Assembly: GCF_000971175.1 (NCBI RefSeq)
Contig: NZ_BBLY01000005.1
Span: 248,001 to 312,000, forward strand
Length of the DNA stretch: 64,000 bases
From: Demequina pelophila
GTDB lineage: Bacteria > Actinomycetota > Actinomycetes > Actinomycetales > Demequinaceae
Direction of reading: 5' to 3'
The position numbers and the translations under genes are program-made. This document shows, piece by piece, positions 46,045 to 53,969 of the stretch. Positions within the stretch are counted from its first letter, which is position 1. The number at the start of each line of letters is the position of its first letter. The notes under the pieces were generated by a model that worked only from the letters and a program-made list of their open reading frames with translations, was not told the origin of the DNA and searched no databases.

Positions 46045-46265
46045 AGTTGTCCTTCCGTTGAAGTGACCACCGCGCCCGTCCCGACACAGAGAAGGCCCCG
46101 CGCAGGCGGGGCCGAATGCGCTCCGCGCACGAAAAAGGGCGGCTGCGTGAGCCGCCCAAGTGCGCGCGTGTGCGCTCCAGTTCACCTGCGCTGGACCCCG
46201 CTGATGCGGGACTTCGGCCGTGTCCGGCGAACCGGACCCGACGACCGGCGGTCTTGGGCTCTACG
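46045..46265 (-). ncRNA. L10 operon leader RNA (rplJ leader)
   Basis: About 215 bases between promoter and rplJ, the position of the L10 leader known in many bacteria, where L10(L12)4 binds a kink-turn-containing hairpin. A stacked set of arms precedes the intrinsic terminator at 46132-46157. A further hairpin GGCCCCGC / GCGGGGCC (46094-46113) lies closer to the start codon. The kink-turn was not assigned base by base. Confidence 0.65.
46132..46157 (-). terminator. Attenuator (intrinsic terminator) in the rplJ leader
   Basis: On the minus strand GGGCGGCT / AGCCGCCC around CACGC, followed directly by five T: a classical U-run terminator, rare in this window. It lies about 110 bases after the predicted start and 90 before the rplJ ATG, so it must be read through or blocked for rplJ-rplL expression. 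Confidence 0.82.
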
Positions 46266-46294
46266 ACTATACGCGATGTCCCGCGGATTGCCAA
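46266..46294 (-). promoter_or_regulatory. Promoter of rplJ-rplL
   Basis: TTGGCA (46289-46294) and TATAGT (46266-46271), spacer 17, minus strand. Start expected near 46259. Confidence 0.85.
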
Positions 46295-46324
46295 CCCGTG
46301 GCCTCGCTCGCCGTCGTGCCCGGG

Positions 46325-46372
46325 GACGATGCGCGGGGGACGGGGCCGTGGGAGGCCCGCCCGCGCATCGTC
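46325..46372. repeat. Facing pair of the dispersed word between rplA terminator and rplJ promoter
   Basis: GACGATGC at 46325 and GCATCGTC at 46365, each extended by four C/G bases outward (CCGGGGACGATGCGCG ... CGCGCATCGTCCCCGG), so about 16 bases pair across a 22-24-base GC-rich middle. Confidence 0.8.
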
Positions 46373-46386
46373 CCCGGGAACGGCGA

Positions 46387-46418
46387 AGGCCCCGACCCCC
46401 TTGCGGGGGCCGGGGCCT
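46387..46418 (-). terminator. Terminator after rplK-rplA
   Basis: AGGCCCCG-A-CCCCC / GGGGG-C-CGGGGCCT around TTGC, 56 bases past the rplA stop. Confidence 0.8.
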
Positions 46419-46473
46419 CGATGCAGTGGTACCTGCGGGGCAGGCCTGCTCTACTGCCGGGCGGTGCGGAGGC

Positions 46474-47172
46474 TTACGCCTCGACCTTGGCGGCGGCGTC
46501 GACCGGGATGCCGGGGCCCTGGGTCGCCGAGATGGCGGCCTTGATGATGTACTTGCCCTTCGCGGCGGAGGGCTTCACACGCAGGACCTCGTCGAGGACG
46601 GCGCGGAAGTTCTCGAGGAGCTTCTCGTCGCCGAAGGACGCCTTGCCCAGCACGGTGTGCAGGTTGGCGTGCTTGTCGACGCGGAACTCGATCTTTCCGC
46701 CCTTGATCTCGGACACGGCCTTGGTGACGTCCATGGTCACGGTGCCGGTCTTGGGGTTCGGCATGAGGCCGCGGGGGCCGAGCACGCGGCCCAGGCGACC
46801 CACCTTGCCCATGAGGTCGGGGGTGGCGACGACGGCGTCGAAGTCCGCGCGGCCCTCCTGAACCTCGGCGATGAGCTCGTCGCCACCGACGATGTCGGCG
46901 CCCGCCTCGCGGGCCGCCTCTGCCTTGTCACCGTTGGCGAAGACCAGGACCCTGGCGGTCTTGCCGGTGCCGTGCGGCAGGATGACGGTGGAACGGACCA
47001 TCTGGTCCGCGTGACGCGGGTCGACGCCGAGCTTGAAGACGACGTCGATGGTCGAGTCGGCCTTCTTGGAGGACGTCTTCTGAGCGAGGCGCACGGCCTC
47101 GATCGGGGTGTAGAGCTGGCTGCGGTCGACGAGCTGGGCTGCGTCGCGGTAAGCCTTGGAGCGCTTGGTCAT
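46474..47172 (-). CDS. rplA: 50S ribosomal protein L1
   Basis: uL1 of the L1 stalk, involved in E-site tRNA release and, in E. coli, repressor of rplK-rplA. 232 residues from the ATG at 47172 (AAGGAAG upstream): [60 protein letters not shown]. Confidence 0.97.
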   Translation of the reverse strand: MTKRSKAYRDAAQLVDRSQLYTPIEAVRLAQKTSSKKADSTIDVVFKLGVDPRHADQMVRSTVILPHGTGKTARVLVFANGDKAEAAREAGADIVGGDELIAEVQEGRADFDAVVATPDLMGKVGRLGRVLGPRGLMPNPKTGTVTMDVTKAVSEIKGGKIEFRVDKHANLHTVLGKASFGDEKLLENFRAVLDEVLRVKPSAAKGKYIIKAAISATQGPGIPVDAAAKVEA

Positions 47173-47234
47173 CTGCTTCTTCCTTTGCAGTCGTGGTGCG
47201 GGCCAGCGCGGCCCAGCCACTGGGTGGGGCGGTC

Positions 47235-47669
47235 TTAGTCGACCGTGATGCCCATGGAGCGGGCGGTGCCGGCGATGATCTTCTTCGCGGCGTCGATGTC
47301 GTTCGCGTTGAGGTCCGCCATCTTGGCCTCGGCGATCTCCTGCACCTGAGCGTCGGTGATCGAGCCGACCTTCGCGGTGTGGGGGGTGCCGGAGCCCTTG
47401 GGGACGCCCGCGGCCTTCTTGATCATCTCGGCGGCCGGAGGGGTCTTGAGCACGAACGTGAACGAGCGGTCCTCGTACACCGTGATCTCGACGGGCACGA
47501 CGTTGCCACGCTGCGACTCGGTCGCCGCGTTGTACGCCTTGCAGAACTCCATGATGTTGACGCCGTGCTGACCCAGCGCCGGACCGACCGGCGGAGCAGG
47601 GTTGGCGGCGCCGGCCTGGATCTGAAGCTTGATCAGACCGGAGACCTTCTTCTTCTTCGGGGGTGCCAT
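47235..47669 (-). CDS. rplK: 50S ribosomal protein L11
   Basis: uL11 at the GTPase-associated centre; site of thiostrepton action and needed for RelA activation. 144 residues: [40 protein letters not shown] with the conserved proline-rich N-terminal domain, ending [12 protein letters not shown]. Confidence 0.97.
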   Translation of the reverse strand: MAPPKKKKVSGLIKLQIQAGAANPAPPVGPALGQHGVNIMEFCKAYNAATESQRGNVVPVEITVYEDRSFTFVLKTPPAAEMIKKAAGVPKGSGTPHTAKVGSITDAQVQEIAEAKMADLNANDIDAAKKIIAGTARSMGITVD

Positions 47670-47795
47670 GTTGTGGGTCCTTATCTATCTTGCCTGTGCG
47701 GCATGGCTGCCGCGGTGTGCGGCCCGGAGGCCGCGGGTGCGGCACCGGGGCCGCGGGACGCGACCCTGGGGGCCGCGCAGTTCGCCGTCCGTCGC

Positions 47796-48587
47796 CTAGA
47801 GCTTGGTGACCTGGGTGAAGGACAGCTCGACCGGGGTCTCCCGGCCGAAGATCGACACGAGCACGTGGAGCTTGCGGCTCTCAACGCTGATCTCGGAGAT
47901 GGTGCCGGGCAGCGTCGCGAACGGGCCGTCGATGACGGTGATCGACTCGCCCACCTCGAAGTCCACGGAGACCTCGGGCTCCGGGGCCGCGGCGTGCTCG
48001 GCCTCGGCGGCCGCGGCGGCGACCTCCGCGGGGGCGAGCATCGAGTACACCTCGTCGATGGTCAGCGGCACCGGGTTGGTGGCGTTGCCCACGAAGCCGG
48101 TGACGCCCGGCGTGTTGCGCACGGCGCCCCAGGACTCGTCGGTCAGGTACATGCGCACCAGGACGTATCCGGGCATGCGCACGCGGGTGACCAGCTTGCG
48201 CTGACCGTTCTTGACCTCCGCGACCTCCTCGGTCGGAACCTCGACCTGGAAGATGTAGTCCTCCATGTGGAGGCTCTCGGTGCGGTGCTCGATGGCCTGC
48301 TTGACGCGCTTCTCGTGGCCCGAGTAGCTGTGGACCACGTACCAGTCGCCCTCCTGCATGCGCAGGTCGGCCTTGAAGGCCGCGACGGGGTCGACGGCGG
48401 GGGCGTCGGCGGGGGCGTCGGCGACGGCGGGCGCGTCGTCCAGGTCGCCCTCGGGGGCCACGTCCTCGGCCGCCGCGTCGGCGTCCTCCTCGACCGGCGC
48501 ATCGGCCCCGGTCTCGAGGTCCGCGGCGGCGTCGAGCTCGGGCGCCTCGTCCACGGGCGCGGTCTCGTCGAAGTTCTGCTCGCTCAC
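47796..48587 (-). CDS. nusG: Transcription termination/antitermination protein NusG
   Basis: RNA polymerase-associated factor linking transcription, Rho and S10/ribosome. 263 residues. The first ~80 are an acidic Ala/Glu/Asp/Pro-rich extension typical of actinobacterial NusG. The NGN domain follows ([40 protein letters not shown]), then the KOW domain [20 protein letters not shown]. The 126-base gap before rplK holds a hairpin GCGGCC-CGGA-GGCCGC (47719-47734). Confidence 0.97.
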   Translation of the reverse strand: MSEQNFDETAPVDEAPELDAAADLETGADAPVEEDADAAAEDVAPEGDLDDAPAVADAPADAPAVDPVAAFKADLRMQEGDWYVVHSYSGHEKRVKQAIEHRTESLHMEDYIFQVEVPTEEVAEVKNGQRKLVTRVRMPGYVLVRMYLTDESWGAVRNTPGVTGFVGNATNPVPLTIDEVYSMLAPAEVAAAAAEAEHAAAPEPEVSVDFEVGESITVIDGPFATLPGTISEISVESRKLHVLVSIFGRETPVELSFTQVTKL

Positions 48588-48614
48588 TCGGTTCTCACTC
48601 CCCTAGGGGCGGCC

Positions 48615-48872
48615 TCAGCCGCCGAACACCTTGGTTGCGGCCCAGCCGAACGCGATGTCCAGCACGAACACGAGGGTCATCATCACCGCGACGAAGCCGA
48701 GCACGATCCACACGTAGCGGATGAGCTCCTCGCGGGTGGGCGTGACGACGCGGCGCAGCTCGGAGATGACCTGGCGCACGAACAGTGCGATGCGCGCGAA
48801 GAAGTTCAGGCCCTCGCGCGACTCGTGCCGCGGGTCCTTCTCCCCGGAATCCGTGACGGCAGATTCGCTCAC
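48615..48872 (-). CDS. secE: Preprotein translocase subunit SecE
   Basis: Small essential SecYEG subunit with a single membrane span. 85 residues: FFARIALFVRQVISELRRVV, TPTREELIRYVWIVLGFVAV, then the hydrophobic span to FGWAATKVFGG. Cotranscribed with nusG in the usual order. Confidence 0.96.
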   Translation of the reverse strand: MSESAVTDSGEKDPRHESREGLNFFARIALFVRQVISELRRVVTPTREELIRYVWIVLGFVAVMMTLVFVLDIAFGWAATKVFGG

Positions 48873-48925
48873 CGAAAAGTCCTAACCTCGTGGATGTCTC
48901 CCGTGCGGGAGATACCCGCCGAACG

Positions 48926-48998
48926 CAGGGCAGGAGGGACTCGAACCCACAACCGCCGGTTTTGGAGACCGGTGCGCTACCAATTGCGCCACTGCCCT
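48926..48998 (-). tRNA. tRNA-Trp (anticodon CCA)
   Basis: Cloverleaf read on the minus strand: acceptor AGGGCAG/CTGCCCT, D-arm GCGC-AATTGGTA-GCGC, anticodon arm CCGGT-CTCCAAA-ACCGG with CCA at 48963-48965, T-arm GTGGG-TTCGAGT-CCC and a discriminator G. 73 bases; CCA end not encoded. tRNA-Trp just before secE is a conserved actinobacterial arrangement. Confidence 0.95.
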
Positions 48999-49146
48999 TC
49001 GGAGGCGGAAGCCCCCGAGGCTCTCTCCGCTCGCGATTCCCGCTCAGGCGCGGGCCATCATCACGAACGTCGATCGCCGAAGTGACATAGTACGCGATCC
49101 CGGGGGACGATGCGAATCCCGGGTCGGGAGGACGCCTCGCGGCCCT

Positions 49147-49239
49147 CCGGCTGTCGGCCCCGCCCCCCTCCGGCTGTCGCACCGCCCCGCCCGGCTGTCC
49201 GTCCCGCCCCGCCCGGCTGTCCGTCCCGCCCCGCCCGGC
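49147..49239. repeat. 22-23-bp minisatellite, about four copies
   Basis: Units of the form CCGGCTGTCnnnnCCGCCCC(GCC). The last two are identical (CGGCTGTCCGTCCCGCCCC...). It is in opposite orientation to the array at 49329-49436, with which it shares CGGACAG/CTGTCCG and CCGCCCCGCC words. Confidence 0.8.
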
Positions 49240-49257
49240 GGATCGATCTCGATTCGG

Positions 49258-49293
49258 TCCGACATACGTGCTGAACCCAACCCGCATGTCGGA
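49258..49293. repeat. Palindrome between two inverted minisatellites
   Basis: Arms TCCGACAT (49258-49265) and ATGTCGGA (49286-49293). The left arm extended to TCCGACATACGTGC recurs exactly at 50466-50479, on the other side of the DUF559 gene. Confidence 0.75.
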
Positions 49294-49328
49294 AGGACTG
49301 CGAAGCCGTCCGACGGACAGGCGGGGCG

Positions 49329-49436
49329 GTGCGGACTGGCGGGGCTGTGCGGACAGGAAGGCTGTGCGGACAGGCAGGGCAGTGCGGACAGGCAGGGCAG
49401 TGCGGACAGGCGGGGCTGTGCGCACAGGCAGGGCTG
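49329..49436. repeat. 18-bp minisatellite, about six copies
   Basis: Units close to GTGCGGACAGGCAGGGCA; two adjacent ones are identical, others change AGGCAGG to TGGCGGG, AGGAAGG or AGGCGGG. It runs up to the 3' end of the DUF559 gene. The whole 49081-49456 stretch carries no gene other than these repeats and one dispersed word (49106). Confidence 0.82.
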
Positions 49437-49456
49437 CGGCGGCACCGCCAGGGGGT

Positions 49457-50305
49457 CTACCGACGGGCGATCGGCGCTCGAGGATTCGCTCGGAGGATAG
49501 CCGCGATCTCCGCCGCGATCTCGCCCGGTCGAGCGGACTGGATCTCCGCCGCCGTGAAGCGGGCGGTCAGATAGCTGCCCCGCAGACTCGTGCGGTCGCG
49601 TCGACGGTCCCGGCTAAACGCGTCATCGCCGTCGTGATAGGCGCGCCCGTCGGTCTCGACGACGAGCCTGCCTTCCACCAGAAGATCGACGCGCCCCACA
49701 CCGTCCAGGTACACCTGAGGCACCGCCCTGATGCCGGCCTCGACAAGGTCCAGCCGAGCAAGGGTCTCCTGCGCGGATTCGGCACGCGGATCCGCGTGGG
49801 CAAGCAGCCATGCGCGTCGATCGCGCCGGGTCGCCGACCACTGCACGAGGTCGCCACCCTTCAGCCGGCCGGCCCTCAGTGCGGCGTCGACCATGACCAG
49901 GTGCGCGCGGGCGTCGACGCAGAGGCCCGCGTGGTCGAGTGCGATCGGCACGGGCATTGGTGCGAGCGACCGCCCGCACTGGCTCGAGTAGTGGGTCCTC
50001 ACTCCCCCGTCAGTCTGGGGAGCGCGGCTCCGCGATCCGACCGCCAGGTGGAGTTGACGCGGGCGGGAGAGCACGGGCAGGCCGGCTTCGGCGATTCGGG
50101 AGACGCAGGTGAGGCGGGCCCGCAGCCGCGCGGCCTCCGCACGCGGTGCGGAGAGAGACGGCAGCGCGAGCACGCCCCGCGCGGGCACGACGAGCAGCCC
50201 AGTGCGGAGCGCGGCCTCGACCGCGTGCCGCGTCGCTCCGCGGGAGAGCACCTCCACTCGGCGCGCTACGCCGCCGCGCGACGCCACCAGCTTCACCGGG
50301 TCCAC
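49457..50305 (-). CDS. DUF559-type (Vsr/PD-(D/E)xK-fold) protein with AbiEi-like N-terminus
   Basis: 282 residues, GTG start without a clear ribosome-binding site. The N-terminal ~60 (GGVARRVEVLSRGATRHAVE, GLLVVPARGVLALP) resembles the winged-helix found in AbiEi-type antitoxins and DUF559 proteins. The C-terminal domain has YLDGVGRVDLLVEGRLVVET followed by DGRAYH, the D-x(n)-E-x-D core of PD-(D/E)xK nucleases, then FTAAEIQSARPGEIAAEIAAILR. Actinobacteria carry many such genes singly near repeats and tRNA genes; their role is unproven. No partner gene is seen. Confidence 0.72.
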   Translation of the reverse strand: MDPVKLVASRGGVARRVEVLSRGATRHAVEAALRTGLLVVPARGVLALPSLSAPRAEAARLRARLTCVSRIAEAGLPVLSRPRQLHLAVGSRSRAPQTDGGVRTHYSSQCGRSLAPMPVPIALDHAGLCVDARAHLVMVDAALRAGRLKGGDLVQWSATRRDRRAWLLAHADPRAESAQETLARLDLVEAGIRAVPQVYLDGVGRVDLLVEGRLVVETDGRAYHDGDDAFSRDRRRDRTSLRGSYLTARFTAAEIQSARPGEIAAEIAAILRANPRAPIARR

Positions 50306-50465
50306 GGAGCCAGCGTGTGGCTCACAGAACCCTCCGTGCGCTTCCCCACCCGTCGACGGTGGACGGCGATGGCGCGCCGCGGACTGTTGACATCGGCGGC
50401 TCGACCCATCCGCGCGTGCTCGATGGTCGGCGCACGCGCAAGGCGTCGGATCAACGTTTCACCGA

Positions 50466-50479
50466 TCCGACATACGTGC
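50466..50479. repeat. Second copy of the 14-bp word flanking the DUF559 module
   Basis: TCCGACATACGTGC, identical to 49258-49271; the two direct copies bracket about 1.2 kb containing the 18-bp array and the nuclease-like gene. Confidence 0.7.
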
Positions 50480-50496
50480 CGACGTCAGCCCCGCAG

Positions 50497-50834
50497 ACGG
50501 ACGGATGCGGCAGTAGTCCGACTGTGGGGCGGGCGGCGGGCGGGCGGAGCGGAGAACGGAAGGCGGACGGGGGGGAAGGCGGATGGATGCGGCAGTAGTC
50601 CGACTGTGGGGCGGGCGGCGGGCGGGCGGAGCGGAGAACGGAAGGCGGACGGGGGGGAAGGCGGACGGATGCGGCAGTAGTCCGACTGTGGGGCGGGCGG
50701 CGGGCGGGCGGAGCGGAGAACGGAAGGCGGACGGGGGGGAAGGCGGACGGATGCGGCAGTAGTCCGACTGCGGGGCGGCAGGCGGACGGGGGGAAGGCGG
50801 ACGGATGCGGCAGTAGTCCGGCTGTGGAGCGGAA
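50497..50834. repeat. 82-bp tandem repeat array with strong G bias
   Basis: The landmark GGATGCGGCAGTAGTCCG starts at 50503, 50585, 50667, 50749 and 50803, so three units of 82 bp and one of 54 bp. The full units are nearly identical. Each holds runs such as GGGGCGGGCGGCGGGCGG and CGGGGGGGAAGG on the plus strand that could form G-quadruplexes. The array ends 95 bases before the aminotransferase ATG; the rest of the 50306-50929 gap shows no gene. Confidence 0.92.
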
Positions 50835-50929
50835 TAAGGAAAGCGCAGGCGGGCGGAAGACGGGCAACGAGCGCGCGGCATGCGCCCGGTGCGGAGGAAG
50901 CCCGCGCGCACCGGTGGAACAATGGCCGC

Positions 50930-52132
50930 ATGAAGCCTGCACGCCGCGTTTCCGCACGTCTGGGGGCCATCGCCCCGTCCGCCACCCTCGCCGTCGACTC
51001 CAAGGCGAAGGCGCTCAAGGCCGCCGGCCGTCCCGTCATCGGGTTCGGCGCGGGCGAGCCCGACTTCCCCACACCGGAGTTCATCGTCGAGGCCGCCGCC
51101 GCCGCGGTCCACGACCCCCGCAACCACCGCTACACGCCCGCGACCGGCCTGCCGGACCTCAAGAAGGCGATCGCGGCCAAGACCCTGCGCGACAGCGGCT
51201 ACGAGATCGACCCCGCCCAGGTGGTGGTCACCAACGGCGGCAAGCAGGCCGTCTTCCAGGCCTTCGCGTCCATCGTCGACCCGGGCGACGAGGTCCTGCT
51301 GCCCGCCCCGTACTGGACCACCTACCCCGAGGCGATCTCCCTCGCGGGCGGCACCACCGTCGAGGTGTTCGCCGGCGCGGACCAGGGCTACCTCGTCACC
51401 GTCGAGCAGCTCGAGGCCGCCCGCACGGACAAGACCAAGGCCCTCCTGTTCTGCAGCCCCTCGAACCCCACCGGCGCCGTCTACTCCCCCGAGCAGACCA
51501 AGGCGATCGGCGAGTGGGCCCTCGAGCACGGCATCTGGGTCATCACGGACGAGATCTACGAGCACCTGGTCTACGACGACGCGGCCTTCTCCCCCATCGT
51601 CAAGGCCGTGCCCGAGCTCGCCGACCAGTGCATCGTGGTCAACGGCGTCGCCAAGACCTACGCCATGACCGGCTGGCGCGTGGGCTGGATGGTCTCCCCC
51701 ATGGACGTGACCAAGGCGGCCTCCAACTTCCAGAGCCACCTCACCTCCAACGTGGCGAACGTGTCCCAGCGCGCCGCGATCGCCGCGCTCGAGGGCGGCC
51801 TCGAGGAGGTCCACGCGATGCGCGCGGCCTTCGACCGCCGCCGCCGCACCATGGTGGAGATGCTGCGCGCGATCGACGGCGTCGTCTGCCCCACCCCCAA
51901 GGGCGCGTTCTACGCGTACCCGAGCGTCGAGGGCCTCATGGGCCTCACCATCCGCGGCACCGAGATCACCAGCTCCGCGGACCTCGCGGGCGTCATCCTC
52001 GACGAGGTCGAGGTGGCCGTGGTGCCCGGCGAGGCGTTCGGCCCGTCCGGCTTCCTGCGCCTGTCCTACGCGCTGGGCGACGAGGACCTGGTCGAGGGCG
52101 TCACCCGCATCCAGAACCTGCTCGCCGAATAG
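50930..52132 (+). CDS. Pyridoxal-phosphate aminotransferase, aspartate aminotransferase (type Ib)-like
   Basis: Fold-type I class I/II aminotransferase of 400 residues. Substrate and cofactor motifs: [15 protein letters not shown] at 38-52, [12 protein letters not shown] at 101-112, [12 protein letters not shown] at 174-185 with the Asn contacting [13 protein letters not shown] at 206-215, PLP lysine K242 in [17 protein letters not shown]-terminal [13 protein letters not shown] with the arginine binding the substrate carboxylate. Probably transfers amino groups between aspartate and 2-oxoglutarate. The spacing from the upstream repeat leaves about 95 bases for a promoter; AACAAT (50918-50923) six bases before the ATG hints at a leaderless start. 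Confidence 0.9.
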   Translation: MKPARRVSARLGAIAPSATLAVDSKAKALKAAGRPVIGFGAGEPDFPTPEFIVEAAAAAVHDPRNHRYTPATGLPDLKKAIAAKTLRDSGYEIDPAQVVVTNGGKQAVFQAFASIVDPGDEVLLPAPYWTTYPEAISLAGGTTVEVFAGADQGYLVTVEQLEAARTDKTKALLFCSPSNPTGAVYSPEQTKAIGEWALEHGIWVITDEIYEHLVYDDAAFSPIVKAVPELADQCIVVNGVAKTYAMTGWRVGWMVSPMDVTKAASNFQSHLTSNVANVSQRAAIAALEGGLEEVHAMRAAFDRRRRTMVEMLRAIDGVVCPTPKGAFYAYPSVEGLMGLTIRGTEITSSADLAGVILDEVEVAVVPGEAFGPSGFLRLSYALGDEDLVEGVTRIQNLLAE

Positions 52133-52152
52133 CCGCAGCCCATACGAGAAGC

Positions 52153-52190
52153 GAGGCCGTGCATCGTCCCCAGGGACGATGCACGGCCTC
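52153..52190 (+). terminator. Terminator built from two facing copies of the dispersed word
   Basis: Eighteen-base arms (GAGGCCGTGCATCGTCCC and its complement) around CA, 20 bases past the aminotransferase stop, followed by CTT. Each arm contains the word GGGACGATGC. It is the most perfect inverted repeat in the window. Confidence 0.9.
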
Positions 52191-52239
52191 CTTCGTCCGG
52201 CCGACGCCCCCGGGGCGGTCGGCTGGCTAGTCTCGAACC

Positions 52240-53142
52240 ATGAGCGATGCCGCCATCACGATCGCAGGACTGCACAAGCACTACGGCGACCTCCACGCCG
52301 TCGACGGTCTCGACCTCGAGATCGGCACGGGCGAGGTCTTCGCCCTCCTGGGCCCCAACGGCGCGGGCAAGTCCACCACGGTGGAGATCCTCGAGGGCTT
52401 CCGCCGGCGCACGTCCGGCGAGGTGAGCGTGCTGGGCACGGACCCCCAGCACGCCCCCAAGGAGTGGCGCACCCGCGTGGGCGTCATGCTCCAGTCGACC
52501 AGCGAGCACGGGGCGCTCACCGCGCGCGAGGCCCTCAAGTACACCGCCGGCCTGTACCCGAACGCGCGCGACGTGGACGAGACGCTCGCCGCCGTGGGCC
52601 TCACGGAGAAGGCGAACGCGAAGCCCGCGACCCTGTCGGGCGGCCAGCGCCGGAGGCTCGACGTGGGGCTCGCGGTGATCGGCCGGCCCGAGCTGGTGTT
52701 CCTCGACGAGCCGACCACGGGCTTCGACCCCGAGGCGCGCCGCCAGTTCTGGGACCTCATCGAGTCGCTGCGCGGGGACGGCTCGACCATCGTGCTCACC
52801 ACCCACTACCTGGACGAGGCGGACCACCTGGCCGACCGCATCGGTATCATCGCGGCCGGCCGCCTGGTCGCCCTCGACACCCCCGCCGGCCTGCGCCGGA
52901 GGGCGGCCGATGCGCGGGTCGCCTGGGTCGAGGACGGCACCCCGCGCGAGGTGGAGACCGACGCACCCACCGCGCTCCTGCGCGACCTGCTCGCGCGCCA
53001 CGACGGGGAGGTCGAGGCCCTCGAGGTGGTCCATCCCTCGCTCGAGGACGTGTACCTGAGGCTGATCGGCGACGCGACGCGCGCCGGCGAGTCCGCCGCG
53101 CCCGCCGATCCCACCCAGCCCTCGAAGGAGGCGACGGCATGA
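52240..53142 (+). CDS. ABC-2 type exporter, ATP-binding subunit
   Basis: 300 residues. Walker A GPNGAGKST (38-46), signature LSGGQ (132-136), Walker B LVFLDEP (152-158), switch TTHYLDEADHLADR. The lineage is that of DrrA/CcmA-type drug or lipid exporters, with a C-terminal ~75-residue tail. TAGTCT (52228-52233) ends six bases before the ATG, pointing to a leaderless message. Its last codon overlaps the permease ATG (ATGA). Confidence 0.92.
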   Translation: MSDAAITIAGLHKHYGDLHAVDGLDLEIGTGEVFALLGPNGAGKSTTVEILEGFRRRTSGEVSVLGTDPQHAPKEWRTRVGVMLQSTSEHGALTAREALKYTAGLYPNARDVDETLAAVGLTEKANAKPATLSGGQRRRLDVGLAVIGRPELVFLDEPTTGFDPEARRQFWDLIESLRGDGSTIVLTTHYLDEADHLADRIGIIAAGRLVALDTPAGLRRRAADARVAWVEDGTPREVETDAPTALLRDLLARHDGEVEALEVVHPSLEDVYLRLIGDATRAGESAAPADPTQPSKEATA

Positions 53143-53969
53143 CCACCACCGCACCCCGTGCATCGTCCACCGCCCCCACGTGGGCGTCGATGACCCGCGC
53201 GCGGATCGTCGTGGAGCTCAAGGAGTTCCTGCGCAGCCGCGAGCAGATGGTCTTCATCTTCTTCTTCCCGGTCATGCTGCTCACCCTGTTCGGCGCGGTG
53301 TTCGGCGATGCCAACATCGCCCCGGACGTGACGTTCGCGCAGTACTTCCTGCCCGGCATGGTCGCGTCCGGCATCCTCAACACCGGCTTCCAGTCGCTCG
53401 CGATGTCGCTCGCCGTGGACCGTGACGAGGACGTGCTCAAGCGCATCCACGGCACCCCGCTGCCGCAGACCGCGTTCTTCACCGCGAAGATCGTCCAGGT
53501 GCTCATCGTCTCGGTGATCCAGATCGCGCTGCTCATCGCGATCGGCGTCGCGCTCTACGATGCGGCGATGCCGTCCGACGCCGAGCACTGGTGGACGTTC
53601 ACGTGGGTGTTCCTGCTGGGCACGGCCGCGTCGACCACGCTGGGCATCGCGACGTCCTCGCTGCTGCGCAACGCCAAGGCGGGCTCCGCGATCATCACGC
53701 CGGTGGTGCTGGTGCTGCAGTTCACGTCCGGCGTGTTCCTGGTCTACACCGAGGTGCCCACGTTCCTGCAGCGCTTCGCGGAGATCTTCCCGCTCAAGTG
53801 GCTCGCGCAGGGCATGCGCTCGGTGTTCCTGCCCGAGGACTTCGCGATGGCGGAGGCGCGCGGCAGCTGGGAGCACCCCGCCACCGCGATCGTGCTCGCG
53901 CTGTGGGTGGTCGTGGGCCTGTTCCTCGCGGTGCGCACGTTCCGCTGGACCCGGCACGACGACAACTGA
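53139..53969 (+). CDS. ABC-2 type exporter, permease subunit
   Basis: 276 residues with about six membrane segments. Seen: ARIVVELKEFLRSREQMVFI leading into FFFPVMLLTLFGAVFG, FLPGMVASGILNTGFQSLAM, the ABC-2 signature region KRIHGTPLPQTAFFTAKIVQ, and PLKWLAQGMRSVFLPEDF near the end. Pairs with the preceding ATPase. Substrate unknown. The N-terminal coding sequence includes one loose copy of the dispersed word (53160). Its stop shares bases with the next ATG (TGATG). Confidence 0.91.
   Translation: MTTTAPRASSTAPTWASMTRARIVVELKEFLRSREQMVFIFFFPVMLLTLFGAVFGDANIAPDVTFAQYFLPGMVASGILNTGFQSLAMSLAVDRDEDVLKRIHGTPLPQTAFFTAKIVQVLIVSVIQIALLIAIGVALYDAAMPSDAEHWWTFTWVFLLGTAASTTLGIATSSLLRNAKAGSAIITPVVLVLQFTSGVFLVYTEVPTFLQRFAEIFPLKWLAQGMRSVFLPEDFAMAEARGSWEHPATAIVLALWVVVGLFLAVRTFRWTRHDDN

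Noticed and set aside
42811-47238. A 1475-residue plus-strand open frame opposite the acyltransferase and ribosomal genes
   Set aside because: It is antisense to clear genes and to terminators and leaders, and has low-complexity Arg/Gly/His content.
49147-49436. CRISPR-like spacing in the minisatellites
   Set aside because: Repeats of 18-23 bp are directly adjacent with no spacers.
48926-50479. Integrated element with integrase at tRNA-Trp
   Set aside because: No integrase, no duplicated tRNA 3' end and no phage-type genes; only a nuclease-like gene and repeats.
50497-50834. CRISPR array
   Set aside because: Units are tandem without variable spacers of regular length, and no cas genes are present.
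50459-51814. A 451-residue minus-strand open frame running through the 82-bp repeats
   Set aside because: It is antisense to the aminotransferase gene and the repeats; the repeated peptides are artefacts of the DNA repeat.
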